A DNA stretch of 64,000 nt from Aliicoccus persicus (lineage in GTDB: Bacteria > Bacillota > Bacilli > Staphylococcales > Salinicoccaceae), in NCBI RefSeq assembly GCF_900110815.1, contig NZ_FOIT01000001.1, positions 541,910 to 605,909 on the forward strand. The letters run 5' to 3'. Shown piece by piece: positions 18,092 through 27,127 of the stretch. The notes under the pieces were generated by a model that was not told the DNA's origin, made no database searches, and worked only from the letters and a program-made list of their open reading frames with translations. Each line of letters starts with the position of its first letter. The stretch's first letter is position 1. Made by a program: the position numbers and the translations under genes.

Positions 18092-18107
18092 GTATAGTTT
18101 ACTATAC
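18092..18107. promoter_or_regulatory. 16-bp palindrome, candidate operator of the ATPase operon
   Basis: GTATAGT-TT-ACTATAC, perfect 7-bp arms, ending about 20 bases before the ATPase start and just upstream of its ribosome site. Its position over the promoter/leader suggests repression or autoregulation. No regulator gene is adjacent. Confidence 0.45.
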
Positions 18108-18289
18108 ATCTCTCAATATATTAATGTATTGCTCCAATCTGTTTGCGTTTTGCCAATAACGATCTGATGTGTCCTCCTCGGAACTGTATAATGGAACAAG
18201 ACTATAAAGTAAATATAAAATGTTAATTTAAGGCAGACCTTAATCAAGCAATCGAATATCAAATCCGTGAGATCACTTCAGTATATTTG
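18108..18289. other. junction region upstream of the ATPase
   Basis: No gene seen. It holds the upstream side of the ATPase promoter and runs into degraded IS3 sequence. There is no clean IS end. Confidence 0.4.
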
Positions 18290-18513
18290 CTCGGCAATCG
18301 ATGTCCCGTCGGGGAAACTGCTGGGATAACGCGCCAATGGAATCCTTCTTTGGTCACTTTAAAGATATCGTTGATCATAAAGCGTGTGAGACATTTGAAG
18401 AATTAAAGCATAAGGTGGAGGACTATATTACGAGGTATAATAATGAACGCTATCAATGGGGATTAAAAAAGATGACTCCGATTCAATACCGGGGCCATCT
18501 ACTCACTGCATAG
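18290..18513 (+). pseudogene. IS3/IS150-family transposase, 3' part only
   Basis: Reads QSMSRRGNCWDNAPMESFFGHFKD through YNNERYQWGLKKMTPIQYRGHL, the final third of an IS3 orfB product including the last catalytic glutamate (MESFF). The upstream two thirds are missing. The element end (AAACTGTCTACATAATAGG) follows at about 18520-18542. Inactive; unrelated in sequence to the IS3 remnants at 10305 and 14863. Confidence 0.85.
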
Positions 18514-18542
18514 GTCTTTTTTTAAACTGTCTACATAATAGG

Positions 18543-19278
18543 TTACAGTTCATCTTTCTTCTTTAATATTGAGTAACTAATTAGGATAATAACATTAATA
18601 CTATTATCCTAATGTGTTATATTTTTTTGTGTTGGCACTAGGGAATCTCTTCTTTATCTCGACCAAATCGCTCCAGAGAATGGATGTACAGTATATCTCT
18701 TTTTCGGATAATTCTTTTGAGTAACTAATAGTTATCTCGTTCGAAATTTTTGCCACTTTGATTATCCAAATATATATATCATTCACTGTACCGGGCGACA
18801 CCTGATAAATCATACAACAAACCATTGAACCGACAGCTCTTACGAGATGTAGAGTTTTTTGTGGAATGAACTGGAACGGCTTGTCACACCGAACCAATAC
18901 TTACAAAGATCACACAACTTAAAACACTGTTCCACAACAGAATCTGTGCATGCCCGGAGAATTATCACCAATCTTTGTAGGGCTTATCGTTGGCACTCAA
19001 AAAATTTATATCTATTTAGCAGGGAAAATTTATTTTGAAAATGGAATATAAAGTTACGAATTAAAAGTAATTTGTGATAAATACTATTCACATATACAAA
19101 AATTTTGACATTTATTAGCAAACTATTGATTATATTGTTCTTTATATATATTTTGAAAGAAAGATATTTTATAAGAGTAATACAATAGAATTAACAATTC
19201 TATTGTATAAATTGAAATTTTAGTTTATTTCCACTTCTTTAAACAAGAAAATAATCAAATTATTGAAGTTATGAAGTA
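18543..19278. other. gene-poor stretch
   Basis: No convincing gene. It contains a 12-bp inverted repeat ATTAGGATAATA/TATTATCCTAAT (18580-18613) without a T run. A minus-strand open frame of 97 codons (18604-18897) has no ribosome site and no recognisable motif. The rest is very AT-rich. Confidence 0.5.
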
Positions 19279-19899
19279 CTAATCTAGTATAAATGTTTCT
19301 TTGCTCTTATATATATATTTTGAAATAAAGCCAACTAAAGAACCAATCAAAAGCCCCCCCAAATGCCCCGCAATGCTAATATCTGGAACAGTTATCGTAA
19401 ATATAATTCCAAAGATTAATACAAAATTTAAGAACTGACGATCCTTTCTTCTAAATTTATTGGGATGTAAGTGAGAAAAATATAAAAGAGCACCCAAAAA
19501 CCCGTAACCTATACCAGAACTTCCTGCTAATGGATATGTACCAGTATAAAAAACTAAGATTGTAATACCTGTAATTATTGAGAGTATTACAGTAATTGAT
19601 AGAAATTGAAAAGTTCCATAATATTTCTCAATTGGGCGAGCTAATAAGTATATAATGGGAAGATTTAATATTACATGAAAAACACTCATATGACTAATCG
19701 AAAATGTTATTAATCTCCAAAGCTCTCCATTAGAAATAACATCCTTGTGTAACCCTCCTAAGATGTAAATAGATTCTTTATTGTATTCTCCAAATATCAC
19801 TAATACCAATAATGAATGTATTAAGATTAATAATATAATTACTAATGTACCGGGGAATTTTTTAATTGCTTCTTTTAGATTGCTATCTACGGTTAACAT
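19279..19899 (-). CDS. rhomboid-family intramembrane serine protease
   Basis: 206 residues, six to seven membrane segments. Rhomboid landmarks are all present: the GELWRLITFSISHMSVFHVILN segment, the catalytic GSSG motif (Ser128) and the catalytic histidine in AGHLGGLLIG (His179). It would cleave membrane proteins within the bilayer; substrate unknown. It stands alone inside the accessory region, with remnants on both sides. A chromosomal rhomboid elsewhere would make this an extra copy. Confidence 0.88.
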   Translation of the reverse strand: MLTVDSNLKEAIKKFPGTLVIILLILIHSLLVLVIFGEYNKESIYILGGLHKDVISNGELWRLITFSISHMSVFHVILNLPIIYLLARPIEKYYGTFQFLSITVILSIITGITILVFYTGTYPLAGSSGIGYGFLGALLYFSHLHPNKFRRKDRQFLNFVLIFGIIFTITVPDISIAGHLGGLLIGSLVGFISKYIYKSKETFILD

Positions 19900-19974
19900 G
19901 TAAGCAACTCCTTTATAGAACTTTACAATAATTTTAACTTTTTTTATAATAACACAAAATATTCTGTTTTTTTA

Positions 19975-20029
19975 AGGGACCGTCAATAATTATGTGTAAA
20001 TGAAGGCATGCCTTTTCTTGTAGTGTGCA
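19975..20029 (-). mobile_element. IS256-family terminal sequence
   Basis: GGGACCGTCAATAATTATG and the following GTGTAAAT resemble the terminal repeat of IS256-type elements. It lies directly downstream of the transposase fragment at 20030-20233. Only this end is seen. Confidence 0.5.
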
Positions 20030-20233
20030 TTACTCGCTGAACATTTCAGCTAATTCTGCACGGGCCTGGTCAAAACCAATATGACACCGTGTCGCGAACC
20101 GTTGGTTATATGCTTCAAATTGAGTGACCAGGAAACGGTCAAGGGAGTCCTCGTTCGGGAACTGCTCTTTGCGCTTACTGTACCGTTTGATTCTCTTATT
20201 TCTATTACAAATTAATATAGCATAACCAATCAA
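20030..20233 (-). pseudogene. IS256-family (mutator) transposase C-terminus
   Basis: The segment KRYSKRKEQFPNEDSLDRFL through FDQARAELAEMF matches the last 50 or so residues of IS256-type transposases. The first codons before it come from unrelated flanking DNA. The catalytic core is absent. Confidence 0.7.
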
Positions 20234-20276
20234 CTTAAAATCACTCTATTTTTTAGTACACTAGACGTTAACTTTT

Positions 20277-20306
20277 TGTCTATTTACGGTAGACCCTAAA
20301 TAGACA
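20277..20306. repeat. inverted repeat upstream of the resolvase, possible res subsite
   Basis: TGTCTATTTA and TAAATAGACA form perfect 10-bp arms around a 10-bp spacer, 79 bases before the resolvase start. Serine resolvases of the Tn552/Bin type act at paired inverted sites just upstream of their own gene. A second GGGTGTAAATTAAGTG-like stretch follows at about 20350. Confidence 0.5.
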
Positions 20307-20384
20307 TTATATATGTATTGATATGCTTAGCTTTACGCTGTATGATTAGGGTGTAAATTAAGTGTTAGAAAAAAGAATGATTTA

Positions 20385-20852
20385 ATGAAAGTTGCATATG
20401 CTCGTGTTTCTACACTGGATCAGAATCTCAATAGGCAAATTGAAATGTTTAAAAAATTTGGTGCAGAAAAAATATTTACAGAAAAACTTTCAGGAAAGAA
20501 TATATCTGACAGGATTGTTTTTCAAGAAGCTATGAGTTTTATTCGTGAGGGCGATCAATTTATTGTAGAAGCGATTGATCGTTTGGGAAGAAATTATGAT
20601 GAGATTATTCAAACTGTCAATTTCCTCAAACAGAAAAATGTACAGTTGATTATTACCAGTTTACCGATTATGGCTGAAGCGATTGGAAATCCCCTGCTTG
20701 ATAAGTTTATTAAAGATTTAATTGTTCAGATTCTAGCCATGATTGCTGACCAGGAAAGAACAGAATCTAAAAGAAGGCAGGCACAAGGTATAGCAATTGC
20801 AAAACAAAAAAGAGTTTATAAAGGCAGACCTATACTATACTCACCTAACTAG
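20385..20852 (+). pseudogene. serine resolvase, C-terminally truncated
   Basis: Site-specific recombinase of the Tn552/Bin resolvase type. The catalytic domain is intact: [11 protein letters not shown] with Ser9, DRLGRNYDE and the E-helix up to [10 protein letters not shown]. The C-terminal DNA-binding helix-turn-helix (about 35-40 residues) is missing because the frame stops where comC-derived DNA begins. It is expected to be inactive or to bind DNA poorly. Confidence 0.85.
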
Positions 20853-20867
20853 GATACTATGTTTATC

Positions 20868-21181
20868 GGGTCCAAGAAGATAATCAGCAGGTAGTACATC
20901 AAAAAATCATCAAACTGTAATTGAAAAATAACTGGTAATAAGAATAATAAAGCAAGTAGGATCTCACATGCTAAATAAATCACGGGTATCCGTTCCTTAC
21001 AAGAATTACATTTACCTCGCTGATATAAATAACTGATTATCGGTATCAGCTCGAACCAACTCAATTTTCTCTCACAGTTGTTACATTCACTTCTTCGTGT
21101 TAGAATTTTTGAATCATTAGAATGAACAAGCGTATACATAAAGGAAGCAAAAATACTTCCAACTATCCCTAACAAAAACAT
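20868..21181 (-). pseudogene. truncated second copy of comC (prepilin peptidase)
   Basis: The first 102 residues align with the intact gene at 24232-24948 with about 15 differences by my count, including both CxxC pairs (CNNC, CNSC) and the first membrane helices. The frame diverges after YYLLIIFL, where the resolvase junction lies. The similarity extends upstream of the start codon (about 21182-21240). It lacks the second catalytic aspartate and most helices, so it is non-functional. Confidence 0.9.
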
Positions 21182-21274
21182 AATAGCCCCCTCTCAAAGT
21201 GAACTATATTTTATGTCGTTGCTAAAGTAAAAAAGCAATATTGTAAATATTGTGCTTAATTTCATACAAATTTG

Positions 21275-22957
21275 TTAATACATCAAAAAAGGGGCTGGGA
21301 CAAAAGCTCTAAAGAAATAAGAGAACTGGCTTTGAAATCTTGATTCTAAGATTTCAAAGCCAGTTTTTGTTAGTTTGAGCAAAATATCTACAGAGTGCCG
21401 GGTCAGTTTTCTCAAGTTCACTGCCATTAAGGCAATGCCGAGCTCGTTACGCACCGACTGATGCCCGCGAACCGACATCCGAGTGAACCCCAAATTCGCC
21501 TTCAAGTTTCCAAAAGTGGTTTCGACATCAATTTTACGTTGCGCATATCGATGACGACCTTCTGGACTTGAAAGCGTCTGCTTCACCTGAGCTTTAAAAT
21601 ACGCCAGGTTCATATTTTTGTGAATTTGTTTGGGTCGATCGGATTCAGATGATTTACACAATGTCATTAACGGACAGCCCTGACACCCTTCACATTCATA
21701 GATTTTGATGACCCGTTGATACCCATATTTATCTGTGCGTGTGCTGTGTCGTTTTAAAGGTAACCGGCGTTCGTTTGGACACACATAATAATCATCAATT
21801 TCGTTATATCCCCAATGGTCTGGGTGCATCTCATTCTCGAGATATTTCTTTTTCTGTTCCTTGTGGTAAGTATGATAAGGGATTAATGGCTGACGTTCAT
21901 ATTTATCGATGACACACTCATAGTTGGATTCACTACCGTATCCAGCATCTGCGACAATATATTCCGGTAAGTGTTGGAACGTGTGTTGCATTGTATAGAG
22001 AAACGGATCCAGTGTCCGGGTATCCGTTGGATTCCAAAAGATATCATAACCTAAGACATACTGATGGTTCGTGGCAATTTGTAGATTATAACCCGCTTTC
22101 AACTGACCATTCTGCATGTGATCATCCTTCATCCGCATGAAGGTCGCATCCGTATCTGTTTTAGAATAACTATTCCGTTCTCCCATCAGTGAGCGTTGGG
22201 TTTGATAGTTGAGACGTCGGTCCAAGTAGTCTTTCATGGCTTTCTTAGATTGACGAATCTCTGAGCGTGCCGAGCGAGTGGCTTTTCGAGTGGGCATATC
22301 TTCAGTCCCGTTAATCTGTTCAGTCAGTTCAGTGTCAATATCATCTAATTGCCTATGAATGTGTGCCAATTCTGATGCCGTCAAGGGCGCATCTGATTCT
22401 CGAATCATTTCCGGAATCACTTCTGATTCGACGAGTGCTTCATATTTTGCTTTAGACTTTTCCAGTAATGCCGATTCATGCCGATCGATATTTTTTATAA
22501 AGACAAAGGTATACTTGTTGGCACTCGCTTCAATTTTAGTGCCATCTATAAATATCGCATCTGAGTCAATTAAACCATTGGACTCTAGCTGGGTTCTAAA
22601 TTGAATGAATGCAGATTGAAGCAGTGCCGCCATCTTGGGGTGCACACGAAATCGATTGATGGTTCGGTACGATGGCGTCTGCTCTTGAGCTAACCATCGC
22701 ATTCGAATACTATCATGAAGTAAGGCTTCGATTTTACGACCGGAAAAAGTCGATTGGCTGTAAGCGCAGAGTAAGATTTTCAGCATCATTTTGGGATGAT
22801 AAGAAGATGCGCCTTGAGACTGTCTAAAGCCTTCAAATATCGCTTCTGGCATACTCTCGACCAGTGTATGTATGGCTTTCGATATATCGTTATCTGGAAT
22901 TAGGACTTCTGTTTCCAGTGGTAGTGTGATTTGGTTCATGTTATAATGTTTATACAT
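21275..22957 (-). CDS. IS1182-family transposase
   Basis: 560-residue DDE transposase of the IS1182 type, apparently intact. It starts with a short tail, then a DUF772-type N-terminal domain (ASSYHPKMMLKILLCAYSQ through TPSYRTINRFR), a DDE core (FIDGTKIEASANKYTF and ADAGYGSESNYE) and the C-terminal block ATFGNLKANLGFTRM. The last codons run through the terminal inverted repeat (FVPAPF), and the stop codon is supplied by flanking DNA at 21275. Confidence 0.93.
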   Translation of the reverse strand: MYKHYNMNQITLPLETEVLIPDNDISKAIHTLVESMPEAIFEGFRQSQGASSYHPKMMLKILLCAYSQSTFSGRKIEALLHDSIRMRWLAQEQTPSYRTINRFRVHPKMAALLQSAFIQFRTQLESNGLIDSDAIFIDGTKIEASANKYTFVFIKNIDRHESALLEKSKAKYEALVESEVIPEMIRESDAPLTASELAHIHRQLDDIDTELTEQINGTEDMPTRKATRSARSEIRQSKKAMKDYLDRRLNYQTQRSLMGERNSYSKTDTDATFMRMKDDHMQNGQLKAGYNLQIATNHQYVLGYDIFWNPTDTRTLDPFLYTMQHTFQHLPEYIVADAGYGSESNYECVIDKYERQPLIPYHTYHKEQKKKYLENEMHPDHWGYNEIDDYYVCPNERRLPLKRHSTRTDKYGYQRVIKIYECEGCQGCPLMTLCKSSESDRPKQIHKNMNLAYFKAQVKQTLSSPEGRHRYAQRKIDVETTFGNLKANLGFTRMSVRGHQSVRNELGIALMAVNLRKLTRHSVDILLKLTKTGFEILESRFQSQFSYFFRAFVPAPFLMY

Positions 22958-23160
22958 AAGATTCCTCTTTTCCTTTGGTTGTGGTGACTATATTGTATCT
23001 GAGGATCTTATTTTTTTGTAGATAAATTAGGGATTTAATATAAAAAAGCGCACTTGACTTCTTGGGGAGTAGCGTCTGCGTGAGACTACAGGCTCACGCG
23101 ACGCCCCAGAAAAGCAAGTGCGCTTTTTGATTTAGAGAAAGGACTTATGTCCCAGCCCCA
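21291..23160 (-). mobile_element. IS1182-family insertion sequence
   Basis: Ends match as inverted repeats: GGGGCTGGGACA at 21291 and its complement TGTCCCAGCCCC ending at 23160. About 1.87 kb with one transposase. A large nested hairpin (23043-23128) lies between the right end and the gene. It is inserted between the comC remnant and the intact radC-adjacent gene. Confidence 0.88.
23043..23128. repeat. large nested hairpin inside the IS1182 element
   Basis: Outer arms AAAAAGCGCACTTG/CAAGTGCGCTTTTT enclose GCGTC/GACGC and GCGTGAG/CTCACGC inner arms. The outer stem with flanking A and T runs can terminate transcription in both directions. That would shield the transposase from outside read-through. 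Confidence 0.8.
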
Positions 23161-23178
23161 ATTTTATCTAACTTATGA

Positions 23179-23541
23179 TTACCAGTCAGAACTATAAAAT
23201 AAATCGTACCGGTTATAGTCAATAAACTTGGCATGATATAAATCCTTGCTGCACCGGTGGATAAATGAGAAATATAAATCATCATATTCATAATAGCCAA
23301 AAAATGGTCCATAAAATACTGGTAGTAGCACATTCGCTTTTTCTGGATTATTACGTATTTTGTTTAGGTTATCAGTTAAATCAGAGAGAATATCTGATGT
23401 AATTTGTACTCTACCACAATTGAGGATGTCATGATTTTTCACAAAGTAACCTTGCAATGCATTGAATTTTCTATAATAACTATACTCTATTACTTCTTCA
23501 GTGACTTTATCCTTTAAATAAAAGTAAGCATCTAATCCCAT
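23179..23541 (-). CDS. uncharacterised protein next to radC
   Basis: 120 residues, start MGLDAYFYLKDKV, rich in tyrosine and aspartate, with no signal or membrane segment. I do not recognise a family of known function. It begins 10 bases after radC, in a comC-radC-this gene operon. A diverged fragment of its last 17 codons lies 13 kb away at 10254-10304. It is conserved enough to have existed in two copies, so it is a real gene. Confidence 0.75.
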   Translation of the reverse strand: MGLDAYFYLKDKVTEEVIEYSYYRKFNALQGYFVKNHDILNCGRVQITSDILSDLTDNLNKIRNNPEKANVLLPVFYGPFFGYYEYDDLYFSFIHRCSKDLYHAKFIDYNRYDLFYSSDW

Positions 23542-23551
23542 CTTACGCCCC

Positions 23552-24235
23552 CTATTTGATATAACTCATCTCTTTTAAACTGACAAACTTCCCTGCTCCT
23601 ATAACGATATGATCTAGAAAATCTATTCCAAGAATCTCACTACATTCAATTAAACGTTCTGTCACTTCAATATCTTGTTGAGAGGGCGTAGGATCACCAC
23701 TCGGATGATTATGAACACATACGATAGCAGCAGCACTTCTCTTCACCGCTTCCTTAAATATTTCCCGAGGATGAACGATCGAAGCATTGAGGGAACCAAT
23801 GAACATCGTCTGTTGATGTATCACTTGATTTTTAGTCGAGAGAAACAGAACCACGAAATGCTCTTGTTGATAATATCGCATTTTTTCCATTAAAAAATTT
23901 GAGACATCTTCCGGACTCTTAATATAGTAGTATTCTTCAGAATTGTGCGTATGCATGCGAATCGCTAATTCTACAACTGCTAAAATAGATATCGCTTTTG
24001 CTTCACCAATTCCTTTAATATTCGTAAGCTCTTGGAATGTTATATCTCTAAGATCTCTAATAGACTTCAAGTCTTTAATAATACTATTCGCCAGAGCTAT
24101 ACTTGATTCATTCTTGCTCCCAGTATTTATTAAAATAGCGAGCAGCTCTTTATTCGTAAGATTTTCCGCACCATAAGTTAACAGTCTCTCTCTTGGTTTA
24201 TCTGATGGGTGAAATTCTTTAATCATCAAGGTCAT
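23552..24235 (-). CDS. radC: RadC/JAB-domain protein
   Basis: 227 residues. An N-terminal UPF0758 helical domain with a helix-hairpin-helix (LTNIKGIGEAKAISILA) is followed by a JAMM metalloprotease-like domain with VCVHNHPSGDPTPSQQD. Its biochemical role is unsettled despite the name. The ATG at 24235 overlaps the comC stop (ATGA) and follows GGAGGG at six bases. In relatives it sits immediately upstream of mreC. Confidence 0.95.
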   Translation of the reverse strand: MTLMIKEFHPSDKPRERLLTYGAENLTNKELLAILINTGSKNESSIALANSIIKDLKSIRDLRDITFQELTNIKGIGEAKAISILAVVELAIRMHTHNSEEYYYIKSPEDVSNFLMEKMRYYQQEHFVVLFLSTKNQVIHQQTMFIGSLNASIVHPREIFKEAVKRSAAAIVCVHNHPSGDPTPSQQDIEVTERLIECSEILGIDFLDHIVIGAGKFVSLKEMSYIK

Positions 24236-24948
24236 AGAAGCCCTCCAAAATAAATTTTGTTTAAATCCTCATAAATCAAAAAGGTAAGAATAACAGAAGT
24301 AGCAATAAATGGAGCGAGTGGTACTTTTTCTTGTACCATTTTTTTATAAAGCGAGAGTGTAAGAATAAACAATCCACCAATTATAAAAGTAAATAAAAAA
24401 GTGTAAAGAATGAAATTTACTGGAGTCAATAAGGTTATGACTGAAAAGAGTTTTATATCTCCATATCCAATTGAATTATTGAATAGAAAATAGATGATGT
24501 GAAAAATTGTAATGATTATCAGGTCAACTAATATCTCCACATGAGCGAAACCTGATAGCATCAGTCCACTAACTAATAATATTAATGACATATGATTAGG
24601 AATTGTATATGTTTCATAATCATATAATCCTATGGGTACCAGGAAGATGATTAACAAGTAATACAACAGAAAATCATCAAACTGTAATTGAAATATGACT
24701 GGTACTAAAAATAATAATCCAAGCAGGATCTCACATACCAAGTAAATTAGAGGTATTTGTTCCTTACAAGAATTACATTTACCTCGCTGACATAAATAAC
24801 TTACGATAGGTATTAATTCGAACCATTTCAGTTTTCTCTCACAATGGTTACATTCGCTTCTTCGTGTCAAAATTTTTGAATCTTTAGAGTGAATCAATGT
24901 ATACATAAAAGAAGCAAAAACACTACCAACAATCCCTAATATAACCAT
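24232..24948 (-). CDS. comC: prepilin peptidase / late competence protein ComC
   Basis: Aspartic membrane protease that cleaves and methylates type-IV-pilin-like competence pseudopilins. 238 residues from the ATG at 24948 (GGAAGGGGG ribosome site). It has two CxxC pairs (CNHC, CNSC) and the catalytic aspartates in LVPIGLYDYETYTIPN and GYGDIKLF, within about eight membrane helices. It is co-transcribed with radC. A truncated second copy is at 20868-21181. Confidence 0.93.
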   Translation of the reverse strand: MVILGIVGSVFASFMYTLIHSKDSKILTRRSECNHCERKLKWFELIPIVSYLCQRGKCNSCKEQIPLIYLVCEILLGLLFLVPVIFQLQFDDFLLYYLLIIFLVPIGLYDYETYTIPNHMSLILLVSGLMLSGFAHVEILVDLIIITIFHIIYFLFNNSIGYGDIKLFSVITLLTPVNFILYTFLFTFIIGGLFILTLSLYKKMVQEKVPLAPFIATSVILTFLIYEDLNKIYFGGLL

Positions 24949-25050
24949 AATAGCCCCCTTCCAAAGAGAACTATATTTTATGTCATCGCTAAAGTAAAAA
25001 AGCAAAATTTAAAATATTGTATTTAATTTCAAGCTATTTTAATGAAAAAG

Positions 25051-25091
25051 AAAAAAACACTGACAATAAATACATAATTGTCAGCGTTTTT
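25051..25091. terminator. bidirectional terminator
   Basis: Stem around ACTGACAAT/ATTGTCAG(C)GT with A run before and T run after. It separates the CDF transporter (ending at 25170) from the comC operon on the minus strand. Confidence 0.75.
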
Positions 25092-25169
25092 GTCATAATC
25101 GTATGTTTTGAAACTTTTTCTGTTAAAAAAGTTAAATATATCAAATTTAGCTTTTAAAAATTTCATCAC

Positions 25170-26057
25170 CTAATAAGGATTCACATGCACGAACACTTCA
25201 CTTACCTCTTCATACTTCCTCATCAATTCTGATCGCACAAACTCTGCGATGTCATGCCCCTCTTCTACTGTCAGCGTTTTTTTCACACCGATTTTCATAT
25301 CAATGACTAGATACGATCCATGTGTTCTCGCATACAATGAATCGATTTGTATGACACCATCAATCGCCTCAACCGTCTCGTAAAATTTCATAGATTCTTC
25401 TTTATCTAATATCAATTCTGCACTTAAACGTACTGAATCTTTTGCCAGTCCGTATCCGACATACATGATGATTGCTGCGATAAATGCACCTGCTATGACA
25501 TCAAAGAAATGAAGATAAGGAATACCAAACTGTCCACCGATCATTGCAATTCCTACACCAATCAAAGCAACGATCGATGAAATTGAATCTGAACGGTGAT
25601 GCCATGCGTCTGCGATTAATGCGTCACTTTTAATTCTCCGACCAAGTCTTATCTTATACTGATAAAGTCCCTCTTTAACGACTATAGAAATTACGATAAT
25701 AACAAGTGCAATAACTTTGGGTACTTGCGGTGCTTCATTAGCAAAAATTAATTGAACAGAACTCACTAAGATTTCAATACCAATTACAATAAGCAATATC
25801 GCAACGATGAGTGCAGCTACGGACTCATATTTACCATGTCCATATGGATGATCATCATCAGGTGGTTTGTTCGCTGCACGCACACCAAACAACACGACGA
25901 AAGAAGAAATTACATCACTGGCTGAATGGACAGCATCGGCAATTAAGGCTCTGGAGTTACCGACGATACCGCCCCAAAGCTTGATAATTGTTAATACTAT
26001 ATTGACTACAACACCAAGTGTTGTTGCGAACATGGCTTGTTTCGCTCTATTTGACAA
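25170..26057 (-). CDS. cation diffusion facilitator (CDF) efflux transporter
   Basis: Exports divalent metals (zinc, iron, manganese or cadmium) in exchange for protons. 295 residues with six membrane helices and a C-terminal cytoplasmic domain (from about 205). Metal-site motifs HSASD (ADAVHSASDVISS) and HHRSD (ADAWHHRSDSISS) are typical of the FieF/MntE-like branch. The start is a TTG with a weak upstream GAGAGGT. It stands alone between terminators; metal specificity cannot be read from the sequence. Confidence 0.9.
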   Translation of the reverse strand: MSNRAKQAMFATTLGVVVNIVLTIIKLWGGIVGNSRALIADAVHSASDVISSFVVLFGVRAANKPPDDDHPYGHGKYESVAALIVAILLIVIGIEILVSSVQLIFANEAPQVPKVIALVIIVISIVVKEGLYQYKIRLGRRIKSDALIADAWHHRSDSISSIVALIGVGIAMIGGQFGIPYLHFFDVIAGAFIAAIIMYVGYGLAKDSVRLSAELILDKEESMKFYETVEAIDGVIQIDSLYARTHGSYLVIDMKIGVKKTLTVEEGHDIAEFVRSELMRKYEEVSEVFVHVNPY

Positions 26058-26160
26058 AATTTACACGACCTCTCAACAGTGACATTTCAATTTTGAATGC
26101 ATTACTAATATATCAGAAATTAGGTTGTGAAGCTTGAGACATTAGTATTAAAGTATTTCA

Positions 26161-26195
26161 AAACAAAAACAACATTCCGATTAAGAATGTTGTTT
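26161..26195 (-). terminator. terminator after the SDR gene
   Basis: An 11-bp stem AAACAACATTC/GAATGTTGTTT with a 7-nt loop, then a T-rich tract on the minus strand. Confidence 0.8.
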
Positions 26196-26205
26196 ATAAA
26201 TGTAA

Positions 26206-27018
26206 TTACGACTTAAGACTTGCCATTTTATTCGCAATAAATGCAGCAGCTCTCTTTGGACTGAATCGACTAAATCGATCTAAGAATGTCGCATCTTTAC
26301 CAACTAATACACGATACTCTTCATTTTCCATTCCTTCAATAATGATTTTTGCTGCTTCACTTGCTGGTAATGGTTTGAAGTCACTTTTCTTAGCTTCGTC
26401 TTCTGCCGACTCACTTTTCCCTTCAAGTCCTGAGTTTGTACTAATATTTGTCTCAATTGCTCCTGGAAAAACTACTGTTACTTTCACATTAGTTCCTGTG
26501 AGTTCAGAAGACAGTCCTTCAGTTAGCAATTTTACAGCTGCTTTAGATGCACCATAAATAGATTGACCTGGTACTGGAAGAAAACCGCCCATACTTGAAA
26601 TATTAACAATATGTGCTTCTCTTCTAGATTTTAAGCTCGGTAAAAATGCCTTAATGAAATACAGAGTTCCATAGAAATTTACATTCATGACCTGCTCAAT
26701 TTTCTCAATATCCAGTTCTTCCACATTAACAAATGGTTGAATAATTCCAGCATTGTTGATGATCCCATCCACTTCATCAAACTCAGTTTTTAATTCTTCT
26801 GGTAATTTTAGAACAGCTTCTTTGTCTGTAATATTTAGAACTTTAGTATATAGCCTTTCTTCTTTTACAGGTGATAACGATGCCGTTTCTTTTAACGATT
26901 CTTCATTCAAATCGACAGCAACTACTTTTGCACCCATTTCTAGTAGTATTAATGTCAATTCACGACCCATTCCAGATCCTGCACCTGTGACTAAAATTGT
27001 TTTACCGTTTACTTTCAT
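26206..27018 (-). CDS. short-chain dehydrogenase/reductase
   Basis: Classical SDR oxidoreductase, 270 residues from the ATG at 27018. The longer GTG start overlaps the ribosome site AGGAGTG. Visible: cofactor motif TGAGSGMGRE, the NNAG motif, catalytic Ser (NISSMGG) and YGASKAA (Tyr-x3-Lys). A C-terminal basic tail (FSPKRAAAFIANKMASL) may touch the membrane. Substrate unknown. A 51-bp repeat array lies about 110 bases upstream. Confidence 0.9.
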   Translation of the reverse strand: MKVNGKTILVTGAGSGMGRELTLILLEMGAKVVAVDLNEESLKETASLSPVKEERLYTKVLNITDKEAVLKLPEELKTEFDEVDGIINNAGIIQPFVNVEELDIEKIEQVMNVNFYGTLYFIKAFLPSLKSRREAHIVNISSMGGFLPVPGQSIYGASKAAVKLLTEGLSSELTGTNVKVTVVFPGAIETNISTNSGLEGKSESAEDEAKKSDFKPLPASEAAKIIIEGMENEEYRVLVGKDATFLDRFSRFSPKRAAAFIANKMASLKS

Positions 27019-27127
27019 TTTTCTCACTCCTTTGTAAAAAGTTTAGTTTATAATATTATACTTTATTTTTCTTTTGTCTATCTAAAATTTTTTCTAACTT
27101 TTTGAAAATCGGACTTAACAACAAACC

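Noticed and set aside
18604-18897. 97-codon minus-strand gene
   Set aside because: No ribosome site, no recognisable motif, located among IS remnants; codon content looks random.
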